Assembly: GCA_030263715.1 (NCBI GenBank)
Contig: SZPM01000002.1
Coordinates: forward strand, 1 to 64,000
Origin: ATM1 sp003577165
GTDB taxonomy: Bacteria; Armatimonadota; Fimbriimonadia; Fimbriimonadales; ATM1
Direction: 5' to 3'
Length of the DNA: 64,000 nucleotides
Made by a program: the position numbers and the translations under genes. Shown here in pieces: positions 8,584 through 17,253 of this stretch. The notes beneath the pieces were generated by a model that saw only the letters and a list, made by a program, of their open reading frames with translations, did not search any database and had not been told where the DNA came from. Position 1 is the stretch's first letter, and every line of letters starts with the position of its first letter.

Positions 8584-9230
8584 GTCCGGAGTTGGACCGC
8601 TACCTTGTGGCCCACCACGCCAGCCGCAGCCCCATCCTTCGAGAGATGGAGCAGTGGGCGAAGGAGAACGACTTCCCCATCTTCGGCCCCGAGTGCGGCC
8701 GAACCGTAGCCACTCTGTCGGTGGCGATCGAGGCGAGGCGGGTGTTCGAGATGGGCAGCGGCGTCGGGTACTCGACCGTCTGGTTCGCCGCCGCCGTCGG
8801 TCCGACCGGAGAAGTCGTCCACACGGACGGCGACGCGGCCAACACCGAGGCCGCTCGCGGGTACCTGGATCGCGCGGGATTCCTGGATCGCTGCCGTTTC
8901 CTGAACGGCGACGCCCTGGAACTGCTCGCTCAGGAGCAGGAGCCCTTCGACTGCATCCTGATCGACGTGAACAAGACCCAGTACCCCCTCGCGCTTCGCA
9001 TCGCAACTGAAAAGTTGCGCTATGGTGGCCTCATCTTCACGCACAACGCGATCTGGAGCGGTCGAGTGGCCGACACCTCGGACCTGGAGCCTTCCACCGT
9101 GGCCATCCGCCAGTACAACCGCGACGCCGTGGACCACCCCGAACTGATGACCTTCCTCGACCCGATCCACGACGGTCTGGCGATCAGCCTGAAGGTGGGC
9201 GAAGCCCACGCCGCGGTGAAACAGTTGTAA
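8568..9230 (+). CDS. SAM-dependent O-methyltransferase (class I, family 3)
   Basis: 220 aa. The glycine-rich motif I (VFEMGSGVGYSTVWFA) sits near residue 60, motif II acidic residues lie in VVHTDGD, and FDCILIDVNKTQYP is the post-II motif typical of catechol/caffeoyl-CoA type and tRNA hydroxyuridine O-methyltransferases. The start at 8568 lies inside osmC (16-nt overlap), which implies translational coupling. The substrate cannot be read from sequence. It is the last gene of the selenoprotein-osmC operon. Confidence 0.9.
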   Translation: MANHLSPELDRYLVAHHASRSPILREMEQWAKENDFPIFGPECGRTVATLSVAIEARRVFEMGSGVGYSTVWFAAAVGPTGEVVHTDGDAANTEAARGYLDRAGFLDRCRFLNGDALELLAQEQEPFDCILIDVNKTQYPLALRIATEKLRYGGLIFTHNAIWSGRVADTSDLEPSTVAIRQYNRDAVDHPELMTFLDPIHDGLAISLKVGEAHAAVKQL

Positions 9231-9328
9231 CGTTCGCCGCCCCTCGGCACGTCGAAATATGTGACAGAACCCGTCCCCGGTGGGTCGGGTAGCATTTCGC
9301 CTCGAGCAGACGGAGGATGAATCGCAGC

Positions 9329-10747
9329 ATGAAAACGTTCAGCGCGCTCGCTCTGGTCGTCGGCCTGACAGCCACGGCCTATTCGCAAGCCCCGTTCACG
9401 ATCGTCAGCCCCAAGAACGGCGCCACCGTTCGAGAGGTTGTCGAGATCGCCATGCCGGACGGCAGCGTGCCCCAGGGCACGTTCATCGGGGTGATGGTGG
9501 ACGACAAGTTTATCGAAGCCACAGTACCGGTCCAAGTGAAGGACCGGCTGGTGTATCGCCTCGACACCAAGGGGCGGGCCATCCCTGACGGGCAGCACAC
9601 CCTGACCATCCGCCTCTACGGCAACGTCGGTGGGAAGCCGGCCGTGGTCGAGGAGTCGTCCGTCCAGGTGAAGGTCGGCAACCACGAGGGTTTCAACATC
9701 CCCGAAGACGGCACCTACGTTCACTACAAGTTCACTCCTGGCCGCAAGATCTCGTACACAGTCGAGATCGGCCAACTCGTGTCCACCCTCTCCGAGGCTC
9801 GAAACAGGATCGGCGGGCGCGCGGCTGAACTGCCCGTCGCCTTCGAAAAGATCCGCGTGCTCATTGCGTGCGATGACCGAAAGCCGGACGGCACCGGCCT
9901 GATCCGAACCCAATTGCTCCCGTACGCGGGCAAGGACTACGTTGTGGCGACCGTCGATAACGAGGATAGGCCGACGAAGCGACACGAAGCCGAATTCGCC
10001 CCCATCTACAGGCTCCTCACCAAAGCCGGCCGCGAAGTCTACGCGGACGCCCCGGCCTGGTACGGCATTGAAGGATTCGTCGGCCGCGACAGCCTGACCG
10101 ACCTCTTCGTAATGCTCCCGCTCCCTCTGCTCCCTGAAGACAAGGTCAAAGTGGGCAGCACCTGGCGTTCCCAAATCCTGTTCCAGGTCGGAAGCCTCGC
10201 AGAGGCCCGAGAGAGCGGGAAGGCGGCGGTCGGCATCGCCGCGTCCGGCCGACTCGTGAACTTCGAGTGGGAGCAGGGCAAGCGGTGCGCGAGGATCCAT
10301 TACGAACTTGCGTTCGCCGAAGGCTCGCGCGAAACGCCGACTCTGCGAATGCAGGGCCGCGAGTTTAAGAACGACCGCCGCACCTCCTACGAGCAGGACG
10401 TCTGGGTCTCGCTCGATGAGGGCGTGCTCGTTCGACAGGACTTCCGTGTCCAGGCTGACTTCAAAGTCGAGCAGCCCTCCGCAGGCCAGACGCCCGGCGG
10501 CCGCACCGGCCCGCAAATCGGCGGTGGCCCCCCGGGAACCGGCGGCGGCGGATCGGTCGGCAGCCCGAGCATTGACCTTTACTCTCCTGCAGGCGGCCAG
10601 AGGCGCGGCGGCCCTTCGATGGGCGGCGGCGCACCTCAGGGTGGCGGCCCGCAGGTCGGAGGCGGACCCGCAGCAGGCGGACGCCAAGGCGGAGGCGCGA
10701 CCTTCGTGCGGCAGACGCTCTACGTGCGCATGACGATGGAGAAGTAG
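9329..10747 (+). CDS. Secreted protein with Ig-like N-terminus and Gly-rich tail, unknown function
   Basis: 472 aa from ATG 9329, chosen because MKTFSALALVVGLTATAYSQ is a clean signal peptide and GGAGG lies 12 nt upstream; an ATG at 9317 abuts that GGAGG and is unlikely. Residues 22-110 read as a bacterial Ig-like domain (TIVSPKNGATV...). A 230-residue domain of unknown type follows, and then a low-complexity Gly/Pro/Gln-rich stretch from about 385 to 460 (GGGAPQGGGPQVGGG). No catalytic motif is recognised. The gene lies 30 nt upstream of tatC and may be co-transcribed. Confidence 0.75.
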   Translation: MKTFSALALVVGLTATAYSQAPFTIVSPKNGATVREVVEIAMPDGSVPQGTFIGVMVDDKFIEATVPVQVKDRLVYRLDTKGRAIPDGQHTLTIRLYGNVGGKPAVVEESSVQVKVGNHEGFNIPEDGTYVHYKFTPGRKISYTVEIGQLVSTLSEARNRIGGRAAELPVAFEKIRVLIACDDRKPDGTGLIRTQLLPYAGKDYVVATVDNEDRPTKRHEAEFAPIYRLLTKAGREVYADAPAWYGIEGFVGRDSLTDLFVMLPLPLLPEDKVKVGSTWRSQILFQVGSLAEARESGKAAVGIAASGRLVNFEWEQGKRCARIHYELAFAEGSRETPTLRMQGREFKNDRRTSYEQDVWVSLDEGVLVRQDFRVQADFKVEQPSAGQTPGGRTGPQIGGGPPGTGGGGSVGSPSIDLYSPAGGQRRGGPSMGGGAPQGGGPQVGGGPAAGGRQGGGATFVRQTLYVRMTMEK

Positions 10748-10777
10748 CGCGGCTTAGCCGATACCTTCTCATGACGC

Positions 10778-11605
10778 ATGGCGAGTGCGCCGTATTCATA
10801 CGATGACGAGGACGAACGCTTAGAGTCCGAGGAGAACGAAGGACACAAAGCTACACTCGTCGAGCATTTGGAAGAACTGCGAACGCGAATTATGCGTTCG
10901 CTTTTCTTTCTTATGGTCGGCTGGGTGGGGGGCTGGCTCCTCGAGCCTTATGTCTACAAGTTCCTGACTCAATTCCTGCGCGACCCGGATCTCATGCCGA
11001 AAGGCATGGAACTTCCCAAGCAGGTATTCACGAACTTCGCGGAGCCCTTCTTCCTCAAACTGAAACTGTCCTTCGTCATCGGACTTCTTCTCACGTTCCC
11101 GTTCATCGTCCTCCAACTCTGGGGCTTCGTGAAGCCTGCCTTGAAGCGCAGCGAACTGAAGGCGATGCGAATCGTCGCGCCAATCAGCGTCGCTCTGTTC
11201 TTCATGGGAGTTGGCTTCGCGTGGCTGATCATGAAGCCCGCCTTCAGTTGGTTCTTCAGTTTCCTGCCGGACTTCGAGGGAACGGAGTTGCTTCAGGACC
11301 CAGGCACGTACATCGTGTTCATCCTCAAGATGATGCTGGCCTTCGGCGCGGGATTCCAGTTGCCGCTTGCCGTCTGGTTCTTGGGCGCGATCGGCATCCT
11401 GACAGCAGATGGCCTCTGGAAGAACTGGCGGTTCGCAATGGTCGTCATCGCAGTCACGGCTGCGATCATCACGCCATCGGGCGACGCGTTCAGCCTCATC
11501 ATGATGTCCACGCCGCTCTGTCTTCTCTATCTCGCGAGCATCTACGCCGTCCGCGTCACGGAGAAGCGCCGCGCACGACGACTGGGCTATGATCCGTTCG
11601 AGTAA
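10778..11605 (+). CDS. tatC: Twin-arginine translocase subunit TatC
   Basis: 275 aa with a 30-residue charged N-terminal extension and then six predicted membrane helices. The conserved HLEELRTRI motif precedes helix 1 and recognises the twin-arginine signal. The P-rich periplasmic loop and the ITPSGDAFS motif (usually TPPD) near the end are also present. TatC binds Tat signals and assembles the translocon with TatA, which is not in this window. A Tat-type signal is visible on the aminotransferase at 42612-43838. The 3' end overlaps the helicase start by 17 nt. Confidence 0.96.
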   Translation: MASAPYSYDDEDERLESEENEGHKATLVEHLEELRTRIMRSLFFLMVGWVGGWLLEPYVYKFLTQFLRDPDLMPKGMELPKQVFTNFAEPFFLKLKLSFVIGLLLTFPFIVLQLWGFVKPALKRSELKAMRIVAPISVALFFMGVGFAWLIMKPAFSWFFSFLPDFEGTELLQDPGTYIVFILKMMLAFGAGFQLPLAVWFLGAIGILTADGLWKNWRFAMVVIAVTAAIITPSGDAFSLIMMSTPLCLLYLASIYAVRVTEKRRARRLGYDPFE

Positions 11606-13850
11606 GTCCCCCCCCGGGTCGCTCACGGAAATCCTCACCGCTTCCGAATCGTACGAAGGACAGATTGAAGCCGTCGGCTTCCAGGAACCGCGGGACGCCG
11701 AGTTCGCCGACGTCGAGCGTCCGTTGGACCCGAGTTTGCGGGAGCACCTGAGTGGCCTGGGCATCACTTCGCTCTACTCCCATCAGGCGATCGCGTTCGA
11801 TCTCGCAGTATCCGGTCACGACGTTGTCGTTGTAACAGGCACTGGCAGCGGCAAGTCCCTTTGCTATCTGCTTCCGGTTCTACACACCCTCACCTCGCTT
11901 CCGGCGGGTAAGTCGCTGCACCTGTTTCCGACGAAAGCCCTTGCGCACGACCAACTCGAAAAGACGCAGGCGATGCTGCCCGTCGGCATCCGCGCCTCCG
12001 CATACGACGGCGACACTCCGCAGGAGAAGCGCAAGGGCATTCGGCAATCCGCGCAGATCATCCTCACGAATCCGGACATGCTCCATCTCGCCATCCTCCC
12101 GAATCACTCGGCTTGGAAAGCGTTTTTCAAGAATCTGCGCTTCATCGTCGTGGACGAACTTCACAACTACTCCGGAGTCTTCGGTTCGCACGTCGCGCTC
12201 GTCCTTCGCCGGCTGCTCCGATTGAGCGAGTGGTACGGCTCGCGCCCCGCCGTCATCGCGACGTCTGCGACGATCCGAAACCCGGTGGAGCACTTCCACG
12301 CTCTAACTGGGCGAAGCGCGGAACTAATCCAAAAAGACGGCGCGCCATCGGGGGGGCGCGACTTCGTGATGTGGAACCCTCCCGAGTTGAAGGACGGATC
12401 TCGCCGCAGCACGCTTCGCGAGGCTGCAGCCGTTGCGTCACACCTCATCGCTTCTGGAAAGCGAACGATGATCTTCGCGCGGTCTCGGCTGGCGGCGGAA
12501 CTCGTGCTGGGACACTTGAGATCGCTCCTCGAAGACTCCACCCCGGAGGCGGCAAAGCGAATCGACAGTTATCGCTCGGGCTACACGCCCGAAGACCGTC
12601 GAATCATCGAGAGGAAATTGCACTCCGGCGAACTGCTCGCCATCTGCACCACGACCGCGCTCGAACTCGGCGTGGACATCGGCCACCTCGACGCGGTCGT
12701 CATCGCGGGGTTCCCCGGCTCCGTCGCAAGCATCCGACAGCAGGCGGGAAGGGCGGGACGCGGCGCGAAGCGCGGCTTTGCAGTTTTTGTCGCGAACGAA
12801 GACGCGCTCGATCAGTATCTGATGCGACACCCGGAGCGACTTCTGGGCAGCGAAGTCGAAGCCGTGCGAGTGCGTCCGGAGAACCCGTTCGTCCTCGCAT
12901 CACAGCTCAGGTGCGCGGCGCATGAGCGGCCGATCGCTGCGTCCGAATTGGACGAGTTTCCACCCGGCGCTCTGCAGTGCGTCGAATCGCTCGAGGAAGA
13001 GGGGCTGCTGAAGCGTTCCGGCGGCCTGTGGTTCGTGCCGGGCCACGAGTCTCCTGCGGCATCTGTGGACATTCGAGGCGTTCAGAAGAACTCTTACGAC
13101 CTCCTGCTCGAGGGAGAGAAGATCGGCGACATGGAGGAGTGGCGGACCTACCAAGCCGCCCATCCGGGTGCGATCTATCTCCATCGCGGCGAGTCGTACA
13201 GGGTCACGAAACTCGACACGATCTCGCTTAACGTAGAGTTAGAGAGGGCAGACGTCGGTTACTACACTCAGGCTCTGGCCGAGACCTCGGTGCTGCCGAA
13301 AGTCGAGTTGGCTTCCGCGCCCCTCGGCGAAGGGAATGTTCGCTTCGAGGGCGTGGATGTCACGACGATCGTGACGGCATACCGGAAACGTGAACTTCTC
13401 ACGGGCGAAGTGCTCGAGGTCGCCCAACTCGACATGCCGCCTCACACGATCTCGACCATCGCCGTTCGAGTCGGCCTGCCTTCCAGTTTCGCGGCGGACG
13501 ATCCAGACGCGCAGGCGGGAGTTCACGCGCTGGAGCACGTTCTCGTGTCGCTTGCTCCGATCATCGCGCAGTGCGATCCGCGGGACGTGGGCAGCGCGTT
13601 CTATTCCTCTTGGCTCGACCACACCGGGCCTGTCATCTTCGTGCACGACAGTGTGCTGGGAGGCGCGGGCATCGCACAGGCTCTCTTCGAGGATGCAAGG
13701 GCTTGGGTCGCCGCCGCCCTCGATCTCCTTGAGTCGTGCGGCTGCACCTCGGGATGCCCCGGATGCATCCTCAGCCCTCGCTGTCCCTACTCGAACGAGG
13801 CTCTCGACAAGGCCCACGCGGCAAAGGCCGCCCGCGCTCTTCTGAGATAG
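11589..13850 (+). CDS. DEAD/DEAH-box helicase with C-terminal four-Cys domain (MrfA/YprA family)
   Basis: 753 aa, the usual length of MrfA. N-terminal RecA domain: Q-like motif (YSHQAIAFDL), Walker A (GTGSGKSLCYLLP) and DELH box (VVDELHNYSG). C-terminal helicase domain: QQAGRAGRGAKRG. The DUF1998-type tail CGCTSGCPGCILSPRCPYS carries the cysteines that bind metal in MrfA, a 3'-5' helicase repairing mitomycin-type DNA damage. The start overlaps tatC by 17 nt. The last 59 nt and 12 nt beyond (13792-13862) are duplicated at 15549-15619, behind an inserted segment. Confidence 0.93.
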   Translation: MIRSSKSPPGSLTEILTASESYEGQIEAVGFQEPRDAEFADVERPLDPSLREHLSGLGITSLYSHQAIAFDLAVSGHDVVVVTGTGSGKSLCYLLPVLHTLTSLPAGKSLHLFPTKALAHDQLEKTQAMLPVGIRASAYDGDTPQEKRKGIRQSAQIILTNPDMLHLAILPNHSAWKAFFKNLRFIVVDELHNYSGVFGSHVALVLRRLLRLSEWYGSRPAVIATSATIRNPVEHFHALTGRSAELIQKDGAPSGGRDFVMWNPPELKDGSRRSTLREAAAVASHLIASGKRTMIFARSRLAAELVLGHLRSLLEDSTPEAAKRIDSYRSGYTPEDRRIIERKLHSGELLAICTTTALELGVDIGHLDAVVIAGFPGSVASIRQQAGRAGRGAKRGFAVFVANEDALDQYLMRHPERLLGSEVEAVRVRPENPFVLASQLRCAAHERPIAASELDEFPPGALQCVESLEEEGLLKRSGGLWFVPGHESPAASVDIRGVQKNSYDLLLEGEKIGDMEEWRTYQAAHPGAIYLHRGESYRVTKLDTISLNVELERADVGYYTQALAETSVLPKVELASAPLGEGNVRFEGVDVTTIVTAYRKRELLTGEVLEVAQLDMPPHTISTIAVRVGLPSSFAADDPDAQAGVHALEHVLVSLAPIIAQCDPRDVGSAFYSSWLDHTGPVIFVHDSVLGGAGIAQALFEDARAWVAAALDLLESCGCTSGCPGCILSPRCPYSNEALDKAHAAKAARALLR

Positions 13851-13862
13851 GAAGGAGTCGAA
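13792..13862 (+). repeat. Direct repeat, copy 1 (3' end of the helicase gene)
   Basis: 71 nt covering the last 59 nt of the helicase gene including its TAG and 12 nt beyond. It matches 15549-15619 with only three differences (T/C, G/A, G/C) and no gap. The two copies bracket the 13863-15548 segment. Confidence 0.92.
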
Positions 13863-15548
13863 GGATCTCCAAAGCCAACCGGCAGGCTGGGAAGCTCCCG
13901 GTACACTTTTTTGTGGAGTCTGTTCACGGCTCCTCGGTTGTGGTGCCTGTGGCAACGCATGACGCGCTGCTGCAATTGACTGCCACCGACTATGCCTTAC
14001 GCATGTGAGGGCGACCTCGCTTTGAGTCAAACCGCGCATTGAACCGCCGACATTCACCTCATGCCCAACGCCACGGTGAAATGGGTGGGCCGGACCCCCC
14101 ACGCGTGGGAAGACATCACGACGGGTGCTTCCACGGGATCCGATACCTAAGCAACAACCGGGTTCAAGCCTTGACTGCCGTCCGGTCTCCCCTGTCCAGG
14201 AATCTCCGATACCATGTGTCCAGACTCCACACAGCCTGATCCCGAATCTGCTGGCTCCTATCCCGCGCCGCCAACAGCTGGAGCATCATGAGCGCAGCTT
14301 CATCCGGCTCATTGGAGAGCCGGAGACAGAGCGCAGACCGGACGCTGACCGCTCGGTCCCTCATCGCAGAGTGAAACTTCTGCCAGAGCACTGCCTTTGG
14401 GGCTGGATCGTCGACGGGAGCGCGAGCATTGCTAACCGCAGCAGCTCGAACGGTCGCGTTCTGATCTGAAAACGCTTCAACAAGCAATGGCCAGTCTTCT
14501 CGACGTTCGCAGAGGCCGATAATTCTGATCGCTTCAGCCCGGACTCCGGCCGCGGGATCATTGGTAAGCCTCCTTGCCTCCAATAGCCCTGACTCACGAT
14601 CTAGAATCCCTATCGTGGTCAGGGAAAGGCACCTTAGGTTCGAGTCTGCGTGAGTCAACTGGGCACGCAGCGCTGGTAGGCTAGATTCGTTGCCAAATGT
14701 CGCTAACAGACTGGTTGCCAGAATCCGATCAGACAGGATTCCGCTTCCTAGCTTACGCTCTAAGAATTCACGCCCAGGCGCATTTAGGCGCAAGTTAGTT
14801 TCGATCTCCGCTCGTTGATCTGTATTCGCGCTACGGTAGGCCTTGAATAAACTTTCAATCTCTGATTCGCTTCCTGTTCGTTGGGCCGATGCTGACAGAA
14901 CGCCACCCAACGACAGGCAAAGTAAGCACAGACAACTCAGGGTTGATCGTAGATTGGGTCGATGCTGCTTCATTTCTTTGATCCGATGATCTTCACTTCG
15001 GCCTGATGATGCGCTTGATACAATCACCAATCCGGTATAGAACGTCATGGAATATGCCCGACCGGTTTGAACGCCGCTTGTTGTCTCCGCGACGACCCGG
15101 CCGTTGACAGTATGGTAGGTTCTCTTCACACCCGCACCTCGTGGCTCGTCGAAGATCGCGACTTTTAGGTCAGTATAACACCGGCCCGACAGTGCCTCAC
15201 GGAACTCCTCCACTGGTTAATCCTCGACTATCAGGATGGCCCGCGCTCCGGCCGCGACCACGAAGGGCCAGTCTGGCTTCGTCCGATCGCACGGACGTTC
15301 TGCCTGTGGCCCCGTGCGCACGTGGCTCGACTTGTGTGATCACGGCGCGGCGGTGATGGATGCCCGAGTGCAGTCCTCTGAGCGTTGCAAGCGCGTGCAA
15401 ACACCAAACCAAACCTGCCCCCTACCGCTCTCCCCGCACTCCCGGAGATTGCGGGCAGCGGCATGCGGTCGAAGCGGCCTCTGTCCTCGTACTTCCAACC
15501 CCAGAAAGGGTGTGGCAGGAGGAGCGCAGCATCTCCGGTCTGAGTCGC
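13863..15548. other. Inserted segment between helicase tail and its duplicate
   Basis: The 1,686 nt between the two helicase-tail copies carry one minus-strand gene (14164-14973) and look lower in GC than the flanks. No transposase, integrase or terminal inverted repeats are visible. Positions 13863-14163 contain no gene I can support. Positions 14974-15213 are an in-frame extension of that gene with a TATACT (minus strand) at 15168-15173 as a possible -10 box. Positions 15214-15548 contain no recognisable gene or RNA. Without the insert, helicase and comM would be adjacent. Confidence 0.6.
14164..14973 (-). CDS. Secreted HEAT-repeat protein, cargo of the inserted segment
   Basis: 269 aa from the ATG at 14971-14973, chosen because it opens a signal peptide (MKQHRPNLRSTLSCLCLLCL, ending near ALSASAQ-like ASAQ at residue 30). 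The frame stays open upstream to 15213, but that stretch has no signal and no clear ribosome-binding site. The mature part is alpha-helical with HEAT-type repeats, for example VRAEAIRIIGLCE and VRAAAVSNAR, about 35 residues apart. Such solenoids act as protein-binding scaffolds; no enzyme motif is present. Antisense to its neighbours, with codon use less GC-rich, which fits acquisition by transfer. Confidence 0.7.
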   Translation of the reverse strand: MKQHRPNLRSTLSCLCLLCLSLGGVLSASAQRTGSESEIESLFKAYRSANTDQRAEIETNLRLNAPGREFLERKLGSGILSDRILATSLLATFGNESSLPALRAQLTHADSNLRCLSLTTIGILDRESGLLEARRLTNDPAAGVRAEAIRIIGLCERREDWPLLVEAFSDQNATVRAAAVSNARAPVDDPAPKAVLWQKFHSAMRDRAVSVRSALCLRLSNEPDEAALMMLQLLAARDRSQQIRDQAVWSLDTWYRRFLDRGDRTAVKA

Positions 15549-15619
15549 CGAACGAGGCTCTCGACAAGGCCCACGCGGCAAAGGCCGCCCGCGCTCTCCT
15601 GAAATAGGAAGGAGTCCAA
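15549..15619 (+). pseudogene. Duplicate of the helicase 3' tail (direct repeat, copy 2)
   Basis: 71 nt matching 13792-13862 with three substitutions. It encodes NEALDKAHAAKAARALLK and a stop, the end of the helicase, with no upstream helicase sequence attached. The stop codon and the following GGAAGGAGTC are also retained. comM begins 28 nt further on, so this copy probably marks the original helicase-comM junction. Confidence 0.9.
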
Positions 15620-15647
15620 ACCGTGGGCGGCGAATCCCGGAACGCCG

Positions 15648-17174
15648 ATGATCGCCAAGGTGCTGACGGCCACCCTGAACGGCATCGACGCAATCGGAGT
15701 CACCGTCGAAGCCGGCCTGAGCGGGGGGATGCCGCACTTCACAATCGTAGGACTCCCGGACGCCGCCGTGCAGGAAAGCCGGGAGCGCGTGCACAACGCG
15801 ATCCGCAGTTCCGGGTTCTCATTTCCTCAACGCCGCATCACGGTCAACCTTGCGCCGGCAGACCTGCGCAAGGAGGGCCCCGCGCTCGACCTGCCCATCG
15901 CCCTTGCCGTCCTTGCCGCAGATGGACAATTGGATCTCGCCTCTTTCGAGGGAACGATGGTGGCTGGCGAACTGGGTCTCGACGGAATCGTGCGGCCGAT
16001 TCCCGGCGCAGTCAATATCGCTCTCTACTGCCAGAACAACTCCGTGCCACGGCTCATCCTGCCGGAAGACAGCGCTCCGGAAGCCACGGTCGCGGAAGGC
16101 GTCACGGTTTACGGCATCACGACGCTCCGCCATGTTTGCGACCTCCTCAACAGCCCTCACTCATTTGACCCTGTGGAAAGGCCGGAGTTCGCACTGGACT
16201 CTCGACCCGAGTACGACGTCGACTTTGCGGACGTGAAGGGACAGGCGCAGGCGAAGCGCGCCCTCGAAATCGCAGCGGCCGGCGGTCACAACGTCCTCCT
16301 CGTCGGTTCGCCCGGCAGCGGCAAAACGATGCTCGCCCGAAGAGTGCCCACCATCCTCCCCCCCCTTACGCAGCCGGAGGCGGTGGAAGTGACGCGCATC
16401 TACAGCAGCGCCGGGATGATGGACGGCAAGCGCGGACTGATTTGGGAACGTCCGTTTCGCGCGCCGCACCACGGCGCGAGTCACGCGGCCATCGTGGGTG
16501 GGGGGCGCGTGCCGCGGCCCGGCCAAGTGAGCCTTGCTCACAACGGCGTGCTTTTCCTCGATGAGATGCCGGAGTTCGATCGCAACGTCCTCGAAGGTCT
16601 GCGACAGCCGCTCGAAGACGGCATCGTGAGCGTCGCACGCGTTCAAGCCTCTTTGGAGTTCCCCGCGGAACTGATGCTGATCGGAGCAATGAACCCTTGC
16701 CCGTGCGGATACCACGGCGACCGTATCAAGAACTGTTCCTGCACCATTGACGCCATCCGCAGGTACACGGGTCGGATTAGCGGGCCGCTTCTCGACCGCA
16801 TAGACCTGCACGTGGACGTTCCGAGACTCACCGAAGACGAACTGCTCGTCGCGAAGTCCGGCGAGGGTTCGGAGCAGATTCGCGCACGCGTTCAGGCCGC
16901 GCGGGAAAGGCAAGCGGCGCGCTTCGCAGGCTCCAAGAACCGCACGAACGCGCGCATGAGCAGCAAGGACTTGAAAGAACTTTGCCCTCTTTCCGAGCCG
17001 TGCAAAGAGTTCCTTCGCCAGGCGTCCGGAAGACTCGGCCTATCGGCGCGAGTGTTTGACCGCGTCATCAAAGTTGCGCGGACGATCGCAGATTTGGAAG
17101 GCGGCGACGAGATTGAAGTCAATCACCTTGCAGAGGCCGTTCAGTACCGCTCTCTCGACCGATATCTAACCTGA
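15648..17174 (+). CDS. comM: ComM/YifB family Mg-chelatase-like AAA+ ATPase
   Basis: 508 aa, full length for the family. An N-terminal ChlI-like S5 fold (MIAKVLTATLNGIDAIGV) is followed by a Mg-chelatase AAA+ domain with Walker A GSPGSGKTML, Walker B LFLDEMPEF and the zinc-like CPCGYHGD, and a C-terminal domain. ComM is a hexameric helicase that promotes branch migration during natural transformation. The start matches the family N-terminus. It was probably in one transcription unit with tatC and the helicase before the insertion. A bidirectional terminator follows. Confidence 0.95.
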   Translation: MIAKVLTATLNGIDAIGVTVEAGLSGGMPHFTIVGLPDAAVQESRERVHNAIRSSGFSFPQRRITVNLAPADLRKEGPALDLPIALAVLAADGQLDLASFEGTMVAGELGLDGIVRPIPGAVNIALYCQNNSVPRLILPEDSAPEATVAEGVTVYGITTLRHVCDLLNSPHSFDPVERPEFALDSRPEYDVDFADVKGQAQAKRALEIAAAGGHNVLLVGSPGSGKTMLARRVPTILPPLTQPEAVEVTRIYSSAGMMDGKRGLIWERPFRAPHHGASHAAIVGGGRVPRPGQVSLAHNGVLFLDEMPEFDRNVLEGLRQPLEDGIVSVARVQASLEFPAELMLIGAMNPCPCGYHGDRIKNCSCTIDAIRRYTGRISGPLLDRIDLHVDVPRLTEDELLVAKSGEGSEQIRARVQAARERQAARFAGSKNRTNARMSSKDLKELCPLSEPCKEFLRQASGRLGLSARVFDRVIKVARTIADLEGGDEIEVNHLAEAVQYRSLDRYLT

Positions 17175-17199
17175 GCCGGATCCCGCAAACAAGCAAGTA

Positions 17200-17227
17200 G
17201 GCGTCGTGGAGTTTCCTCCACGACGCC
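17200..17227. terminator. Bidirectional terminator between comM and a PEP-CTERM gene
   Basis: A perfect 12-bp stem (17200-17211 with 17216-17227, loop TTTC) lies between two convergent genes, 26 nt after comM and 27 nt after the stop of the minus-strand gene. There is no long T run on either side. Confidence 0.7.
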
Positions 17228-17253
17228 CAGAGCGTCGCCAGGTCGAACGGAGC

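Noticed and set aside
9020..10687. A 555-aa minus-strand open frame
   Set aside because: It is antisense to the O-methyltransferase and a secreted protein gene whose frames have signal peptides or family motifs; high GC leaves long antisense frames.
13863..15548. A classical insertion sequence or transposon
   Set aside because: No transposase, terminal inverted repeats or short target duplication; the 71-nt duplication is too long for typical IS target sites.
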